Below the pieces are notes generated by a model. That model made no database searches and was not told the DNA's origin. It saw only the letters and a list, made by a program, of their open reading frames with translations. A stretch of 64,000 nt of DNA from Ceratodon purpureus. Taxonomy: Eukaryota > Streptophyta > Bryopsida > Pseudoditrichales > Ditrichaceae. The stretch spans positions 16,370,153 through 16,434,152 of the forward strand of contig CM026422.1 in NCBI GenBank assembly GCA_014871385.1. The letters are read 5' to 3'. The translations under genes and the position numbers were made by a program. Shown here in pieces: positions 50,001 to 61,460 of this stretch; within the stretch, counting starts at the first letter, position 1, and every line of letters starts with the position of its first letter.

Positions 50001-53000
50001 CATAAAACCAATTCTAAATATATGAAAGAATACATAGTATTTTTCAAGGAGATGCGCACCAGCGTCTCGACATAAAACTCGGGAACAAAGCTGAAAAGTG
50101 GATCTTTCTTGCTCAGAACCAATAATAGCTGCACAAGCCACATGCAGGTGGCATACATCCCCCTCAGCTTCCATCTTGCAAACATTGTCACGCGGTACCT
50201 AAACACCAAAAAAGACACTCATGAGCATAGATGAGTAAACATAATGCACAAAAACTTCGCTAGTCGAGTCCATACCATAACGGGCTGACATACAAACAGA
50301 AACGGAATAGAACAAGGTCCGCAAGCACATGAATAAACAAGTTACCACCAGGCGATATCACTAATATACCATGTACATTGTCGCACGCAATCAATCAAGT
50401 CTTCCCTGTACACTGTTCTGGCTTCTTTCAACCGTTTCAAATACTCGCTCGACATCCTCTCTCCCCGAATCTGACGATCTGTTTCGTCCAGTTGACTAAT
50501 AGATTGCATCTGGTGCTGCATATAGAACGAAGCCTGCACGCATGCAAAAATTACAAAAATTACTACACTTTTACAACTTTAGCACATTCAAGTCAGCCAA
50601 ATCCCAATTCCCTGCAACGCGAGAAGAAATTCTCGAGAAACTACTAACACAGACACGCAGCGCCGTCTCCTTGGCATAACACCATAAAGATCAGTTGAAT
50701 AACAACATAAAAGACGCATAAACACAATAGCTGTAAACACCTGCTTAAAATTCTGGGCGAGCCCCAAGTGATACAACAACAGCATGCTGTCCAACAACTC
50801 CTCCTCTCGTATCGCCTCCGACAGCTCCTTGATCGGCTTGAACCCTTGCCCCTTGCTGTAGCTCCGAGACACAGGACCCCCTTCCAGACTCATGTCCACC
50901 CTCCCACTCGAGCTGGGCTTGTCCTCCACGCACCCGTCGCAACTCCGCCCGCTCGTGTAGTTGCTGCTGATCGGGCTGCTTGCCCTCTCGCTCACTCCAC
51001 TCGATGTGCTCACCGCCACGATCTTACTCGGAGGACGAACGGGACTCTTGCTGTCGCTCACCAGCCCACTCAACGTCAGATCCGAACAACACGCGGGCTT
51101 CAGTTTCCCTCCGTGGCGTACCACATTGTCCCCTTCGTCCATGCAGCTCTCCTCCCATTCGACGTCCGGAACGTCCAACCCCACGGGAAATGTCTTCACC
51201 AGATGGCTGAATGTTCCGCCTAACCGTGCAAAATCCGTAGCGCTCGAATCCTTCAGGAAGATGCTCACGGGAAAACTACGCTTGCCAACCCTACCCACCA
51301 ATACCAAAGCACAGCATCCAATTAGCATTTACTAGAGTAGAAGCAACCAACGCACCAAAGACAACTAAACTCGGCAGCCAATATTGCAGAAATTATATAA
51401 ATAATACGAGGAAGAAGTGAATTTGCAAAAGCAACAGACGCGCAGAACAGAAAAGACGCCAAATCCGTCAGTATGTGAAGAAACCTGTGAAGTAGTCCTG
51501 TAGACTTCTTTCGCTCCTTTGTTCCATCAATAATATCGCCATTGATCTTGCCCAACCCAAAACCTTCGGACAAAAGTCGCAGTAGAACACAGTATGTCGA
51601 GACCAGCACAGAATTGTCAGACAGCCCTGCTGGTGCCATGCTCCTGTTTGCCCCTCGATTCTTGCACACGAGGTTCTGCAAAAACCTTCGGAAAACAACG
51701 CCCGGAACTGGCTGGGGTAGCTCTGCGCTCGGAGGCGGAACAAAGTGAAGGAGTCGACTGCACAACTCCCATTGCAGATCTTCCACCTGAATTCAATACA
51801 AGAATTCAAAATTCAACGATGAAATTCCTATATGAAAAAACCACTCCTTACATTCAAAAAGTATCAACTACGTACGACCTTTCGAGACAACAAAAACGTG
51901 GAAGAACAAAACAAGGCCCAAGCTCCTTGCAGATGCAAAGTTAAACAAGTCACAAATATTAGGACTTAAACAAGTCACAAATACAAGATATCAGCACTGA
52001 AATTGTACATGGCTACCCAACAACGTTTGAAACAGAAGAAGCCCAAAATGACAACGACTACCACATGCAGTACTCAAAAAATCCAATCCATTCCAAGAAT
52101 TCAACATCCATACAAAATGACCAGATTACTTCATGAGAAATTAGATAAGATCAAAAAATTAATTTCGAGTACACAAAACGGTAATAGTCAAACAAGATTA
52201 GCTTGATAATTACTGTACCTTCACTATGGCCTTCGACAACGCCGTTGCTGCATGCCTCATCTTCCCCTCCGAGCACAGGTCCTCCCTCGACCCGGGCCAC
52301 CACACTATCGGCATCAGCGCCTCCAGGTCGTTCTTGTTCGGGCCCTTCCGGCTCAACAACCCCTCCAGGCACGCGTCGAACCCTTCCGACCTCCACCACC
52401 ACACCATGAACTCGTACCGCTCCAGCAGATGGCACGCCAGCGCCAGATGTGCATACGGCCCCGTGTATGGATGGTCCGCCAACGTGAACGGCGATGTCCT
52501 GCACCCATATGCCAAAAACTCCATCATCGTCGCCACAACACACCCTCCCGCGACCTGCCTCTCCAGTCGTGGCAGCAGCAGGTCCAGCGCCTGATCCACG
52601 CTCGGCCCGTCATGCGGAGCCTCCGCCCTGTACGTCTCCACCAGGAACGGCATCAGTGCCCCCCATATCACGTACTCCCCCGGCACTTTCACATTCTCCT
52701 CCGACAATGCCGCCCCCTCCCGCCCGCCCCGAGCCACCAGCAGCGGCACCAGCGCATCGCACACCTCCCCTCCCACCACCGCCGCATCCTCCTCCCCCAG
52801 CGGCGTGTACCTCCGCAGCCTGTCCACGGGGGCCATCGCTGCCGCCACCTCCCGGCTCCCCAGCTGCACCAGCCTCTGCAGGCACCCCAGCAGGAACCGA
52901 GCCCGCCCGCACGCATCCTGCTCCTCGCCCTCCACCCGCGGAGCCTCCTGGATCGCGCTGAACCCCTCCACCGGGTACCGGAACGGTCTCCCCCCGAAGT

Positions 53001-53793
53001 TCAGCTCGCACCGCTCCCCGTGCGACAGCGAGATCGCGGGGTAGTACCCCTCCTGCGCCTCCACCGCCCGGATGTTCTCGTACGCCACGCCCATGCACGC
53101 GCCGTTCCGGTAGAACACGATCTGCCCCTCCTCCAGGTCCACCAAGCACCCGATCACGTCCCCCGCCACCCATGCCTGCCCGTACGACGCATGGCTCACG
53201 CTCCACTTGCACACCCGCTTCCCGTCGTACGCATACGAGTCCGCCGCGTCGCCCACCCCCTCCTCGTTCGTGAACGGGCACATGATCGTCGCCCACCCCA
53301 GCTGCTGGATCCCCGCCGTCCCCAGCGTCGCCTCGTACATCCACCGCCCCTTCCACACGCACGCATTCGCGCGCGCGCTGTTGAAGATCGTCTGGCTCTC
53401 CAGCTGCAGCATCCGCCTGTCGAACTTGATGTCCCCGCACCCGCCATCCCCGTCCATCGCCACAATGCCGGCCCCGAACGGGCTCTCGCCCACGAACACG
53501 CCCTCCCTCCCGCCCCCGCCGCACGTCCCCCCCGTGCCCCGGATCCCGCCCACCTGCGAGCGCAGGTACGATCGGACGCTGCCCGCATCGACCCTGCCAT
53601 TCCTCACGAACGACAGCTCCGCCCCCGCGTCCAGCACATGCGCCAGGGTGCGCTCCAGCCCCCACTCGTCATGCATACACGCCGCGACCACCACCCCGAC
53701 CTCGCTCTCCTGCTCATCCAGCAGGGCCGCCAGCCCGGTGGACCTCGCCCTCTGCAGCTGACGTCCTTTCCGCGGACCTCCATCCGCCCACAT
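47050..53793 (-). CDS. RKP: E3 ubiquitin ligase RKP (KPC1/RNF123 homologue), SPRY and RING
   Basis: Twelve exons on the minus strand: 53793-52219, 51786-51485, 51290-50741, 50533-50370, 50198-50060, 49868-49785, 49624-49340, 49213-49073, 48723-48524, 48344-48140, 47741-47603 and 47366-47050 (TGA); 4101 nt, 1366 residues. The SPRY domain (about 135-285) shows NSARANACVWKGRWMYEA, GIQQLGWATIMCPFT and YYPAISLSHGERCELNFG. The long helical middle has QLPQPVPGVVFRRFLQN-type, LKRLKEARTVYREDLIDC and FLNRLFNTLNWTITEFS blocks. The C-terminal C3HC4 RING (1276-1313) reads CTICYACEVDTIFLPC, KHKSCQRC and CFFC. The match to Arabidopsis RKP, which ubiquitinates CDK inhibitors of the KRP family, runs along the whole length. 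The protein is longer than the roughly 1280-residue Arabidopsis form, partly through a Ser/Glu-rich tail after the RING. ATG 53793 is the first in-frame ATG after an upstream stop. Exon 1 is very GC-rich. Confidence 0.95.
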
Positions 53794-54428
53794 CCTTCGA
53801 GCCCCGCCCGCTCCTGCCCCTCCCCACCGGACACTACGCCCCACCTCGCATACACGCCAACATCCCACGCATCCACTCTCTAAGAACTATTCCTCCGCAA
53901 CCTGTTCGCTCTTGCTCCAGCTGCAGCCCCTCATTCGGCCAAATTATTGTGCCTCAAAACGCCCATGATGCGATAAAGACTACAATCACCTGCACAGTAC
54001 TCCTACAAAGTCTACCCTTCCAGTCTTTCGGTACCAAATCCCAGTACCTGCAGAGGAGCCAATCACATCCTTCAATATCACAACCTCAAGGGTTTCTGAA
54101 ATTCAAAGAGTTCCCACGCCACCAGAAAATGAAGGCTCTTTTAAATTCCACGCCTGCACCGTATTTGACAGCCTCGGAACGGAACGGCTACAATCACAAC
54201 ATCCTTGAAAAACACGAGAAAAATCTTGATGTGCCACCATCGCTACGGGATTCCGACAAGTGAAAATTTTGCGCCCGCTTCCTATCACGCACTTAAACTC
54301 AAAACTCCTAAAACACGCAAAACCTAACACGAAACCACAACAATCATCGCCATGACGCCCCTAATCCCCCAACCCATTCCCCCCACATGCGCTCAGAAAA
54401 TTCTCATAAATCCCATACGCCACCATCT

Positions 54429-54440
54429 CGCGCGGGAAAA
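54429..54440. promoter_or_regulatory. E2F-like site upstream of RKP
   Basis: The word CGCGCGGGAAAA (TTTTCCCGCGCG on the RKP strand) fits the E2F/DP consensus WTTSSCSS. It lies about 640 bp upstream of the RKP start codon. A single match of this kind can occur by chance, especially in GC-rich DNA. Confidence 0.3.
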
Positions 54441-54954
54441 TTTGTAGTCGGACAACCAGTCCGACAACTCTAAACCCAAACGCACAAAAAATGAAATAAA
54501 TTCCCCAAAAATCCATAATCACTTAACGAAAGAAGTTATCACCCATCCTTTGTTAAGCGAGGTGCCGTCACCAAGACCCTATAATTTTATACCCACAGCC
54601 CCTACCAACCCCAATAGGACATGCACCCACCCACCTGAAGTTGTGCCCATCCAGCTCTCAATCGCACATCCATCAACACCCTCCCCAAAACACCCGCCCC
54701 ACACATCCTCACCCAAACCAAAACCATCGAATTCTCCCAAATTCACACGAAATTCACCCCAACCATAACCCAGGAAGCCATGCACTCACTTACCTGAAAC
54801 AATTAATCGATCACAGTTCCATTCCCGAGAGTCCGGCCCGTCCGAGATGGCGATCAGAGGGTGACGATGATGGTGATGATTGGAGCGTGGTGTGTGCGAA
54901 GTCCATGTTCGCATCCCTGCCCACCATCGCTCTGTCTGTCGCTCGTGTGATTCC

Positions 54955-54978
54955 GCAGCAGCAGCAGCAGCAGCAGCA
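54955..54978. repeat. Trinucleotide (GCA)n run, about 8 units
   Basis: Uninterrupted GCA/CAG triplets in the region upstream of RKP; no frame uses them as coding sequence. Confidence 0.9.
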
Positions 54979-56879
54979 TCGTTAGTAGTTGTGTAAGTTG
55001 TGAGATGGCTTTGCGTTGGTGTGGCGTCCACCCGGTGGCCTTCTTCACACCTGCCAGGGGCGGAGGGAGGGGCGCTGTTCACACCTGGGGATCTGGGACG
55101 CCGTGCCGTGGTGATGTGCCAATGGGGGGGCCGCTTTTTAGGCTTTGAGGCTTTGGGGGTTTTGTACTGTAGCTTGTGTGCGCCGCTGGGTGCCAGGGGT
55201 GGGGAGGGGGATAGCTTTTCTCGGGGGCCAGGGCCAGGCAGTGAGTGAGGGGGATGTGGTGAGGTGGTGGTGATGTGGTGCGTCTGCAGCGGTGGGGGAA
55301 GTCAGCGTGGGGCTTTGATGCGGCCCACGCTTCCGGGAGTGCACTTCAGTGGAGTGGAGTGGGGTGGTGTGGGTTTGCTGTTGTGGGGTCCCCCCCTCTC
55401 TCTCTGCTGGAGTTTAGGTCATGTGGTGTGGGGGTGAGAGGAGGGAAAGGGGTCTGCAGGATCTGCGAAATTCTAGTGATTGCATATAGAACCTTTTAGT
55501 TAATAAAAGAAAAAAAAAACCAATCTTTTTCTCTTCAGATTTCATGGGAAAAAAAAATGTAATTGGTGTTTTGAGTATAGTTGCGAAGTACTCTTTTGTT
55601 TAAAAAAATAAAAATAAAATAAAAATAAATAAATAAAATAAAACATAAAATTTGAATGTTGGTTAATACAATGAGTACAAATATTTTATTTTTTTTAAAT
55701 AAGTATAGTCTTTGTTGCCATTACATTAACAAAAAATCTTAGACTCTTTAGAACATGCATGTGTTTAAGGATCAATGATCTTTCTTTTAAAAGACTAAAA
55801 ATTAAAATAAGCGCATAGGGAGGCATCACATAGAGTAATCACTAGTTCCATGTTTATGTCATTTTGTCATAGTCCTTTACTATAGCACCATAGAATGTTT
55901 GTTCAAAAAATGATTCTTTAAAATAAAAATAAAAAAAGATTATAAGCTTAATGAAATGAATAAATGGACAAATATACAAAAATAAAAAAAATCATACAAA
56001 GTTACGGCTTTCAGTTATTTCTTACTAACATAATAAGTTGATAAAAATAACTACAATGTATTATTATATTCATTAACTTCAAGATTCAACAAGATACATC
56101 ACCAAATGTCAAGCCTTTTTTACAATGAGAAGCCATTCGACAACCACTTTCTTCATTTTACATTTGGAGGCCTACGTATGAAATAAAGATGAAGATGGCA
56201 AGCCTTGACGGAAAGATAATGAGCAACAATATCAAAATAGTAAAGCGGTGGTAATTGAATTCCTTGTGCGAAGTTCACGGGCTAAATCCAAAGATAGGCT
56301 GAGTGAGTCAAGTCTATCTGGCAAGAGCTCGTAAGGACCGTGTTTTTATCCTTGAATTGAAGGACGATTTAGCAAATAAGACCAACTTAGTGGATTTGAA
56401 GGGGATCTTGAAAGCAAGGTGGAAATGTTAAATGTAAAGTCCCTCCAACTAGAATTTGTGAAAACAAATGTTGTTTATCATTCTTATCTATGATTTATTA
56501 GTCCCTATATCAAGTGTCAAAAAAATTTCAGTTTTATGTTTTGTTTTGTAACTTTGTGGCATTTCATGCAAAGAATGAAAGTTTTGATACTTAAATTTAA
56601 GATGTAGAGCTTTCAATAGATGTAGTTCCGTTCCAATAGAGTTTCAACATAATTCTTTAAATGCTACCTGTTGATTAAGAACTCTTGATTTGGAATAATT
56701 TTAACACAAATTTCTTGATTGAGAATTTTATTGATGCTATTTGTTAATTAGCAACTTTCAATTTGATAGAGTTGATTTGGAACAATTTTAATACAAATAT
56801 CTTTATTAAGGTGTTGATTCAATATTTTATGATATCCATTATTAATTTCACTCCTCACATTTTTGGCCTAGTCACTTAA

Positions 56880-57045
56880 GTACCAAAGGGGGGGGAGGGG
56901 GAGGGGGGCACCTAACCCAATCTAGGCTAAAAATGTAGCCACCTACTTATCCTAGGTCATGCCAAGGGCAAGGGTCAAAAAAAGTGATTCTTCAACCTCT
57001 TGATTCCCAAGTGGAGGCCTTAACCATTAAGCCACCATTGCTCAC
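56880..57045 (-). ncRNA. tRNA-derived SINE candidate
   Basis: On the minus strand from about 57045, AATGGTGGCTTAATGGTTAA carries an A-box-like D-arm word and AGAGGTTGAAGAATC a B-box-like word about 35-40 bp later, at near tRNA spacing, followed by a run of seven T. The body continues to a C-rich tract (the G-rich run at 56888-56909 on the plus strand). The B box is imperfect, so this is a relic or an unusual family. Confidence 0.4.
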
Positions 57046-58114
57046 GTAACATATGACAAACATGTAAAATTAATTATAGTTAATTACAATAATTACAAAT
57101 TATTACATTTTAAATTAGTGAATACAATAATTATAGTAATCATTACAATAACTCAATTATTGTAAATTACACTAATTCAAGTAATTACAAAAAATAATTA
57201 TTATAAAATTAATTGATTATTGTAATTAAATTTACGTTAATTATACAAATTAAAATTAAAATTGTAGTGATTAAAATTACTTTGTTGAAATCAAAAAATA
57301 AATGTTCACTCTGTTGATTTGAATAGCACAATGGATCTGTTTTGCAATTGTATTCCAAAATTTGTTAAAACCAGAAAAAAAATTTAAAAAATTGAAAAAA
57401 AATTGAAAAAAAATTGAATTTGTGCTAATTTGGACTACAATTTCTTGTAGTGATTGCTTTGTCAAAAAAAGCCATTAGTGAGCTTGTAGAAATGTGAAAT
57501 AACTGAAAACTTTATAGCATAAAAATAACAATCTTTAATTCTAAACAAATGCTATACTATTTAATAAACAAATTGCCTCTCCACATAATTACAAGCTCCA
57601 AGGCGCAAAAGAATGACAAATTGAGGATGCAAATCAATACTTGCAACAAAATGGATTAGGAGCATTAGAGCGAGTCTAAGTAGAATTTAGGTTTTGTCAA
57701 TAGTGCACATGGCATTTGAAAAGTGCACATTTGTACTAGGTGGAGTAGCGGGTTGGCATCTATGTTAAAAAATAACTTTAAAACTATTATGTTGTAAATT
57801 CTTAATTTTGTCTTTTATTCTTAGATTTATTGATGCAAGGTTGTTAAGGGGAGGAAAGCTAAGGTAATTCTAGTGAGTTGTTGAACCATGTTGGAGTAAG
57901 AATTGTCAAACCATGTTCAAATAAAAATTGTCAAACCATGCAAGGTGGAAGTTGTCAAATTTTGTTCAAAAGGGTACCTCTAAACTTGATGGTGGTTTAA
58001 GTTTTAGAACAATACTGTTGAGAATTATCAATATATAGCCTTTTTTTTTTGGAATGCTTGTAGACATTTGCTTCCAAAAAAATGAACGTAGAGGCAATCA
58101 TATACAATAAACTT
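57046..58114. other. AT-rich intergenic DNA
   Basis: Dense AATTA/TAATT words at 57060-57270 and A runs at 57370-57420. No gene seen. Confidence 0.5.
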
Positions 58115-59662
58115 TTATATAATTGTAAATGTATATTTTGGAATCCATGTACATTTTGGAATCCATGTGTATTTTGGAATCCATGTATATTTTGGAATCC
58201 ATGTGTATTTTAGAATCCGCGCCAAACCCGTAATAAAGTCTCGGTTTTGAACAAACGCAAAGCCAAGCACTTTGGCCTTCTTCTCCGTCGTCATACAATG
58301 CACCATATCAACAACATTGAAAATAAAGGCAGATGCGTGTGATGGTATGATACAAATTTTGTATTCGTTAAACCAAAAACTTGAAACCTCGTTTGATTTG
58401 ATGAGCTCTGTAAAATCACAATTAAAAAATCCTTCAAAGAGTATCAAGATTTTCAAATAAAGTTAATAAATTGAGAAGACAGAACTTGAGAAGGATTGTA
58501 GGACGCCACTTACTAGGATGTAGCCACAGGATGAACCCAAACCGATGATCCGTTGGATCATCGTGGGGAGCATAGTTACAATCTCAAGTTTTGGAAAATT
58601 GTCTAAATGGCGTGCCTGCGAATCCACTTTCCCCTTTTGCCAAACCATCCACTTCCAGATTTTTCCAGAGTTAAGCCACGCCAAGTGACAAGCAACATCT
58701 TCGACAAACCGCTCCGATTTTGCATATAAATTTTTATCAACATAGGCAAACTTAGATCACAATTTAAATTGTGTGTGCTTAGCTATAATATTAATAGTCT
58801 AAAAACAAATAATGCTCAAATAATAAGTTCTAGATTTCTTACTAGTTCGAGTATCCTTGATTAAACAAGCCGTACATGGCCATTCTAAAACTTTCTTACT
58901 TTATTTTCCGCACGATATTGCGACCTCTAATCTCCAAGTCAGAGGCATTTTTATACAATATTGAACCAATCATTTCCGGCACAACTCGATGGCTAATTAG
59001 TCTTAAACAACTTTTGCAAATTTGCTAAGTTGCAAACGTCCCTCAATAATTCTGAAGATTCCCTTGTCCATATTGAAGCTATAATCCTCATACTCGTAAA
59101 ACTTTTTACATCGGAAAGCTTTGAATACAACGAATTGAGATTCGCCTTCGGTAGGAAGCGTGTGATGATTAACCTAGTGATTCTCTAGCGTTGCTAAACT
59201 ACAGCCCAACAACATATCGCAATGGCGACAAACAAAAGAACGCCCCGTAGGCGCCCAACCTATATTCCACCAATCCAACGTCCTCAACTTGTTCGACAAT
59301 TCAACAAATCTCTGGTGACCACTCAGGTGACCATTACTACTATTGTAGCTCTTGATATTGTTAAAACAATTCAAGATATTTTTCTGACATGACCTACAAT
59401 ATATTTCATTAGCACATGACCCTCTTGCAACACCTTCGATGTTGTCAGCTTTTACCACTTCATGTCGATTGTCTGGAACATACATTGAAGCAAGAGCGCG
59501 CTTTGACAATTCACAATTACTTACACCTCCATCGACGTTGCTTTCCAAGTCACGATCTGCATAATGCTTCTCAATCTTTGTGTAGCTATAGTCTAAAGCT
59601 AATTTGCATGTGTAGCAAAAAAAAAATGCGTCTCCCAAGAGCCCATTATACGTTCCATTATT
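58115..59662 (-). pseudogene. Unrecognised zinc-finger gene, probably decayed
   Basis: Minus-strand coding-like blocks in order: 59662 (after acceptor TTTGCTAG) to 59177 with three C-x2-C units (FFCYTCKLALDYSYTKIEKH; IYCRSCQKNILNCF; FVCRHCDMLLGCSLATLENH); TAG at 59174-59176; the same frame resumes (VNHHTLPTEGESQFVVFKAF) to a TAA at 59003-59005; a shifted frame, ISHRVVPEMIGSILYKNASD, to a GTAAGA donor at 58900; exon 58750-58514 (FAYVDKNLYAKSERFVEDVA; WLNSGKIWKWMVWQKGKVD); and a last block to 58115 (FWFNEYKICIIPSHASAFIF; NVVDMVHCMTTEKK). The third finger with NHxVNHH fits C2H2 spacing across the TAG. The blocks read as one protein, but the stops and a shift suggest loss of function. I do not recognise the family; a transposon-derived gene is possible. 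Confidence 0.45.
58131..58220. repeat. 18-bp minisatellite encoding KYTWIP
   Basis: TATTTTGGAATCCATGTG-type units repeat about five times with an exact 18-bp period. On the minus strand they extend the last block of the zinc-finger gene in frame as repeated KYTWIP. The last unit is degenerate. Confidence 0.85.
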
Positions 59663-60715
59663 CTAGCAAACTTTTCTTTGAGCACAACTCAACATACCTC
59701 ATGTGGTTAAGGCTATTGTTGTAAAGATTATTCTCACACTTTAGTACATCTCTACGATATGACTTGCAATAAACCCATTGTACGATGGAGATTTTTTTTC
59801 CCACTCATTACTCTTTTACCTACAGTGAAGCTAAAACAATGCAACTTTAAAAAACTCTCTACCTAGAGAAGTTCATTGGAAATATATTAACTAGTATTGT
59901 CTGCTCGAAAGACTCAAATTTAGCGGAGGGCTGCTCAGAAGGTGTCCAGATTTCACCAAAAAATTCATCCTTAACATTGCAAAGTTGAGTGCACATTGCA
60001 CGCAGCCTAACAAATTATAGAAAATGGGCTTAATTCTCAACATTGCAAAGGTAGGTGCACTTTTCACGAAGCCTAAGAAATTAGAGAACATTAGAAATTG
60101 GACACCATTCACCCATCTCCCTAATCTTTTAGAGCCAACAAAACCAAATCATATGTTGTTTTTATAACAACGGCATTCTGTCAATGGCGAAAACATTTAT
60201 CAAAAGAGAGTTTTTTGACAAACCTTATATCCTGAGGATAAGAGAATTAAGGACTACAATAAATAAGTTTATAGCCTTTAATTATTGCAATAGAAAAATC
60301 GCAAGTTAGATACAATACAGCATTTGACCAAAATTGCAAAGGCCGCTCAGTGGATTCCAAAATAACTCAATGATTTGTAAAATAATTGCAATGATGTTTT
60401 CAAGTTATTGTGGCGAAACATCATGTTGGACATGTTTAGTGTGGTCGTAGTATTTACTGAATTTGCCACTCCAAAATAATTGTGAAACAAAAAAACTTTA
60501 CAGCCAAGCATTCAGTACACTTGTGGATTCAAAGGATTGAAGGTGTACATGCAAATTCAGGTTTAAACTGAAAGCAATTTGTGACTCTACGTACCTGTAG
60601 TGTAGGTGCACCAAGTGTTATCATAAAACCGCAAAAACATACAGCTCCGACAATTCCATAAGTACTCGACTATTCGCAGGGCATGTCATTACATTGAATG
60701 AGGATTCAATCTATA
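59663..60715. other. Intergenic; possible 5' part of the zinc-finger gene
   Basis: No exon could be supported. A loose direct repeat is present: GGCTTAATTCTCAACATTGCAAAG (60028-60051) echoes ATTCATCCTTAACATTGCAAAG (59963-59984), each followed by a GTGCAC-containing stretch and GCCTAA. Confidence 0.4.
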
Positions 60716-60815
60716 TGTATTATAGAATCCATGTACATTTCAGAATCCATGCATATTTTAGAATCAATAGAAATTCTAAAAGCGGCTGACACATTCTAAA
60801 ATCCATGTAAATTTT
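60716..60815. repeat. Diverged relatives of the 18-bp minisatellite
   Basis: AGAATCCATGTACATTTC, AGAATCCATGCATATTTT and AGAATCAATAG follow at an 18-bp step, and CTAAAATCCATGTAAATTTT follows after a short inverted stretch (TTCTAAAAG). The units match those at 58131-58220, about 2.5 kb away. Confidence 0.65.
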
Positions 60816-61460
60816 TTTGCAGATTGTCTTTGTTGTTGAATTTTCAAGATTATTTGCTAACTAGATCTAATTCACGTTCATAAATAAATTGTTGTGTGTT
60901 GACTATAGAAAACAATTGTAAGATGCTTTGAAGATGTGTAGTGCGGTGTTGTCTCTGTAGTGTGCAGTTGACACCAAGGGTGTCTTTGACGACGTTGTGG
61001 ATGTAGGAGTCCGAGTTGCAAATGCAGTGTTGTAACAATACCCAATAAATTTGAGGATGCGTAGTGCGGTGTTGTTTATGTGATTTATTGTTGCCTTTAA
61101 AGATGTTGTAAGTAATTGCTTAGATTAGTATTGGTAAAATGCAAGTCTTAATGTTTATTGTTATGGTCTTGTGTGTTAGGCAGGTTGAGCCGATATGCAT
61201 ATGAAGCTGCATTTGATAGGCTTTTTATTGCGTTCAGAGTGTCTTGTGATTTACAGCTATAATGGGTCTATGCTCTTGTATACGTTTACATGGTCGTATA
61301 AGGAGTACCGGTTTTTGTTTTATTACTTGTTGTTTAATTGTGTATGGTGAGATTTATAAATGGGAATGAGAGGAGAGGAAAAGAAAGGCATATGAACATT
61401 AAACAATCTAAACTAAACAATGGAAATGTTGTTCTTGTAGCTAGATCTGGTTGATGGCAG
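60816..61460. other. Intergenic
   Basis: No gene seen. The word GTAGTGCGGTGTTGT occurs twice (about 60938 and 61061). Confidence 0.45.

Larger units (their letters stand above)
53794..56879. other. RKP promoter region and AT-rich spacer
   Basis: 53.8-55.4 kb is GC-rich, with a CAG-type run at 54955-54978 and G-rich tracts around 55180-55460, and no supported gene. From about 55500 the DNA turns abruptly AT-rich, with an A/T simple repeat at 55597-55645. No coding signal on either strand. Confidence 0.5.

Noticed and set aside
52252-53883. 543-codon open frame on the plus strand over RKP exon 1
   Set aside because: It is antisense to a strongly supported SPRY-coding exon; the frame stays open because the exon is GC-rich. 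Its translation is low-complexity Arg/Pro/His/Leu.
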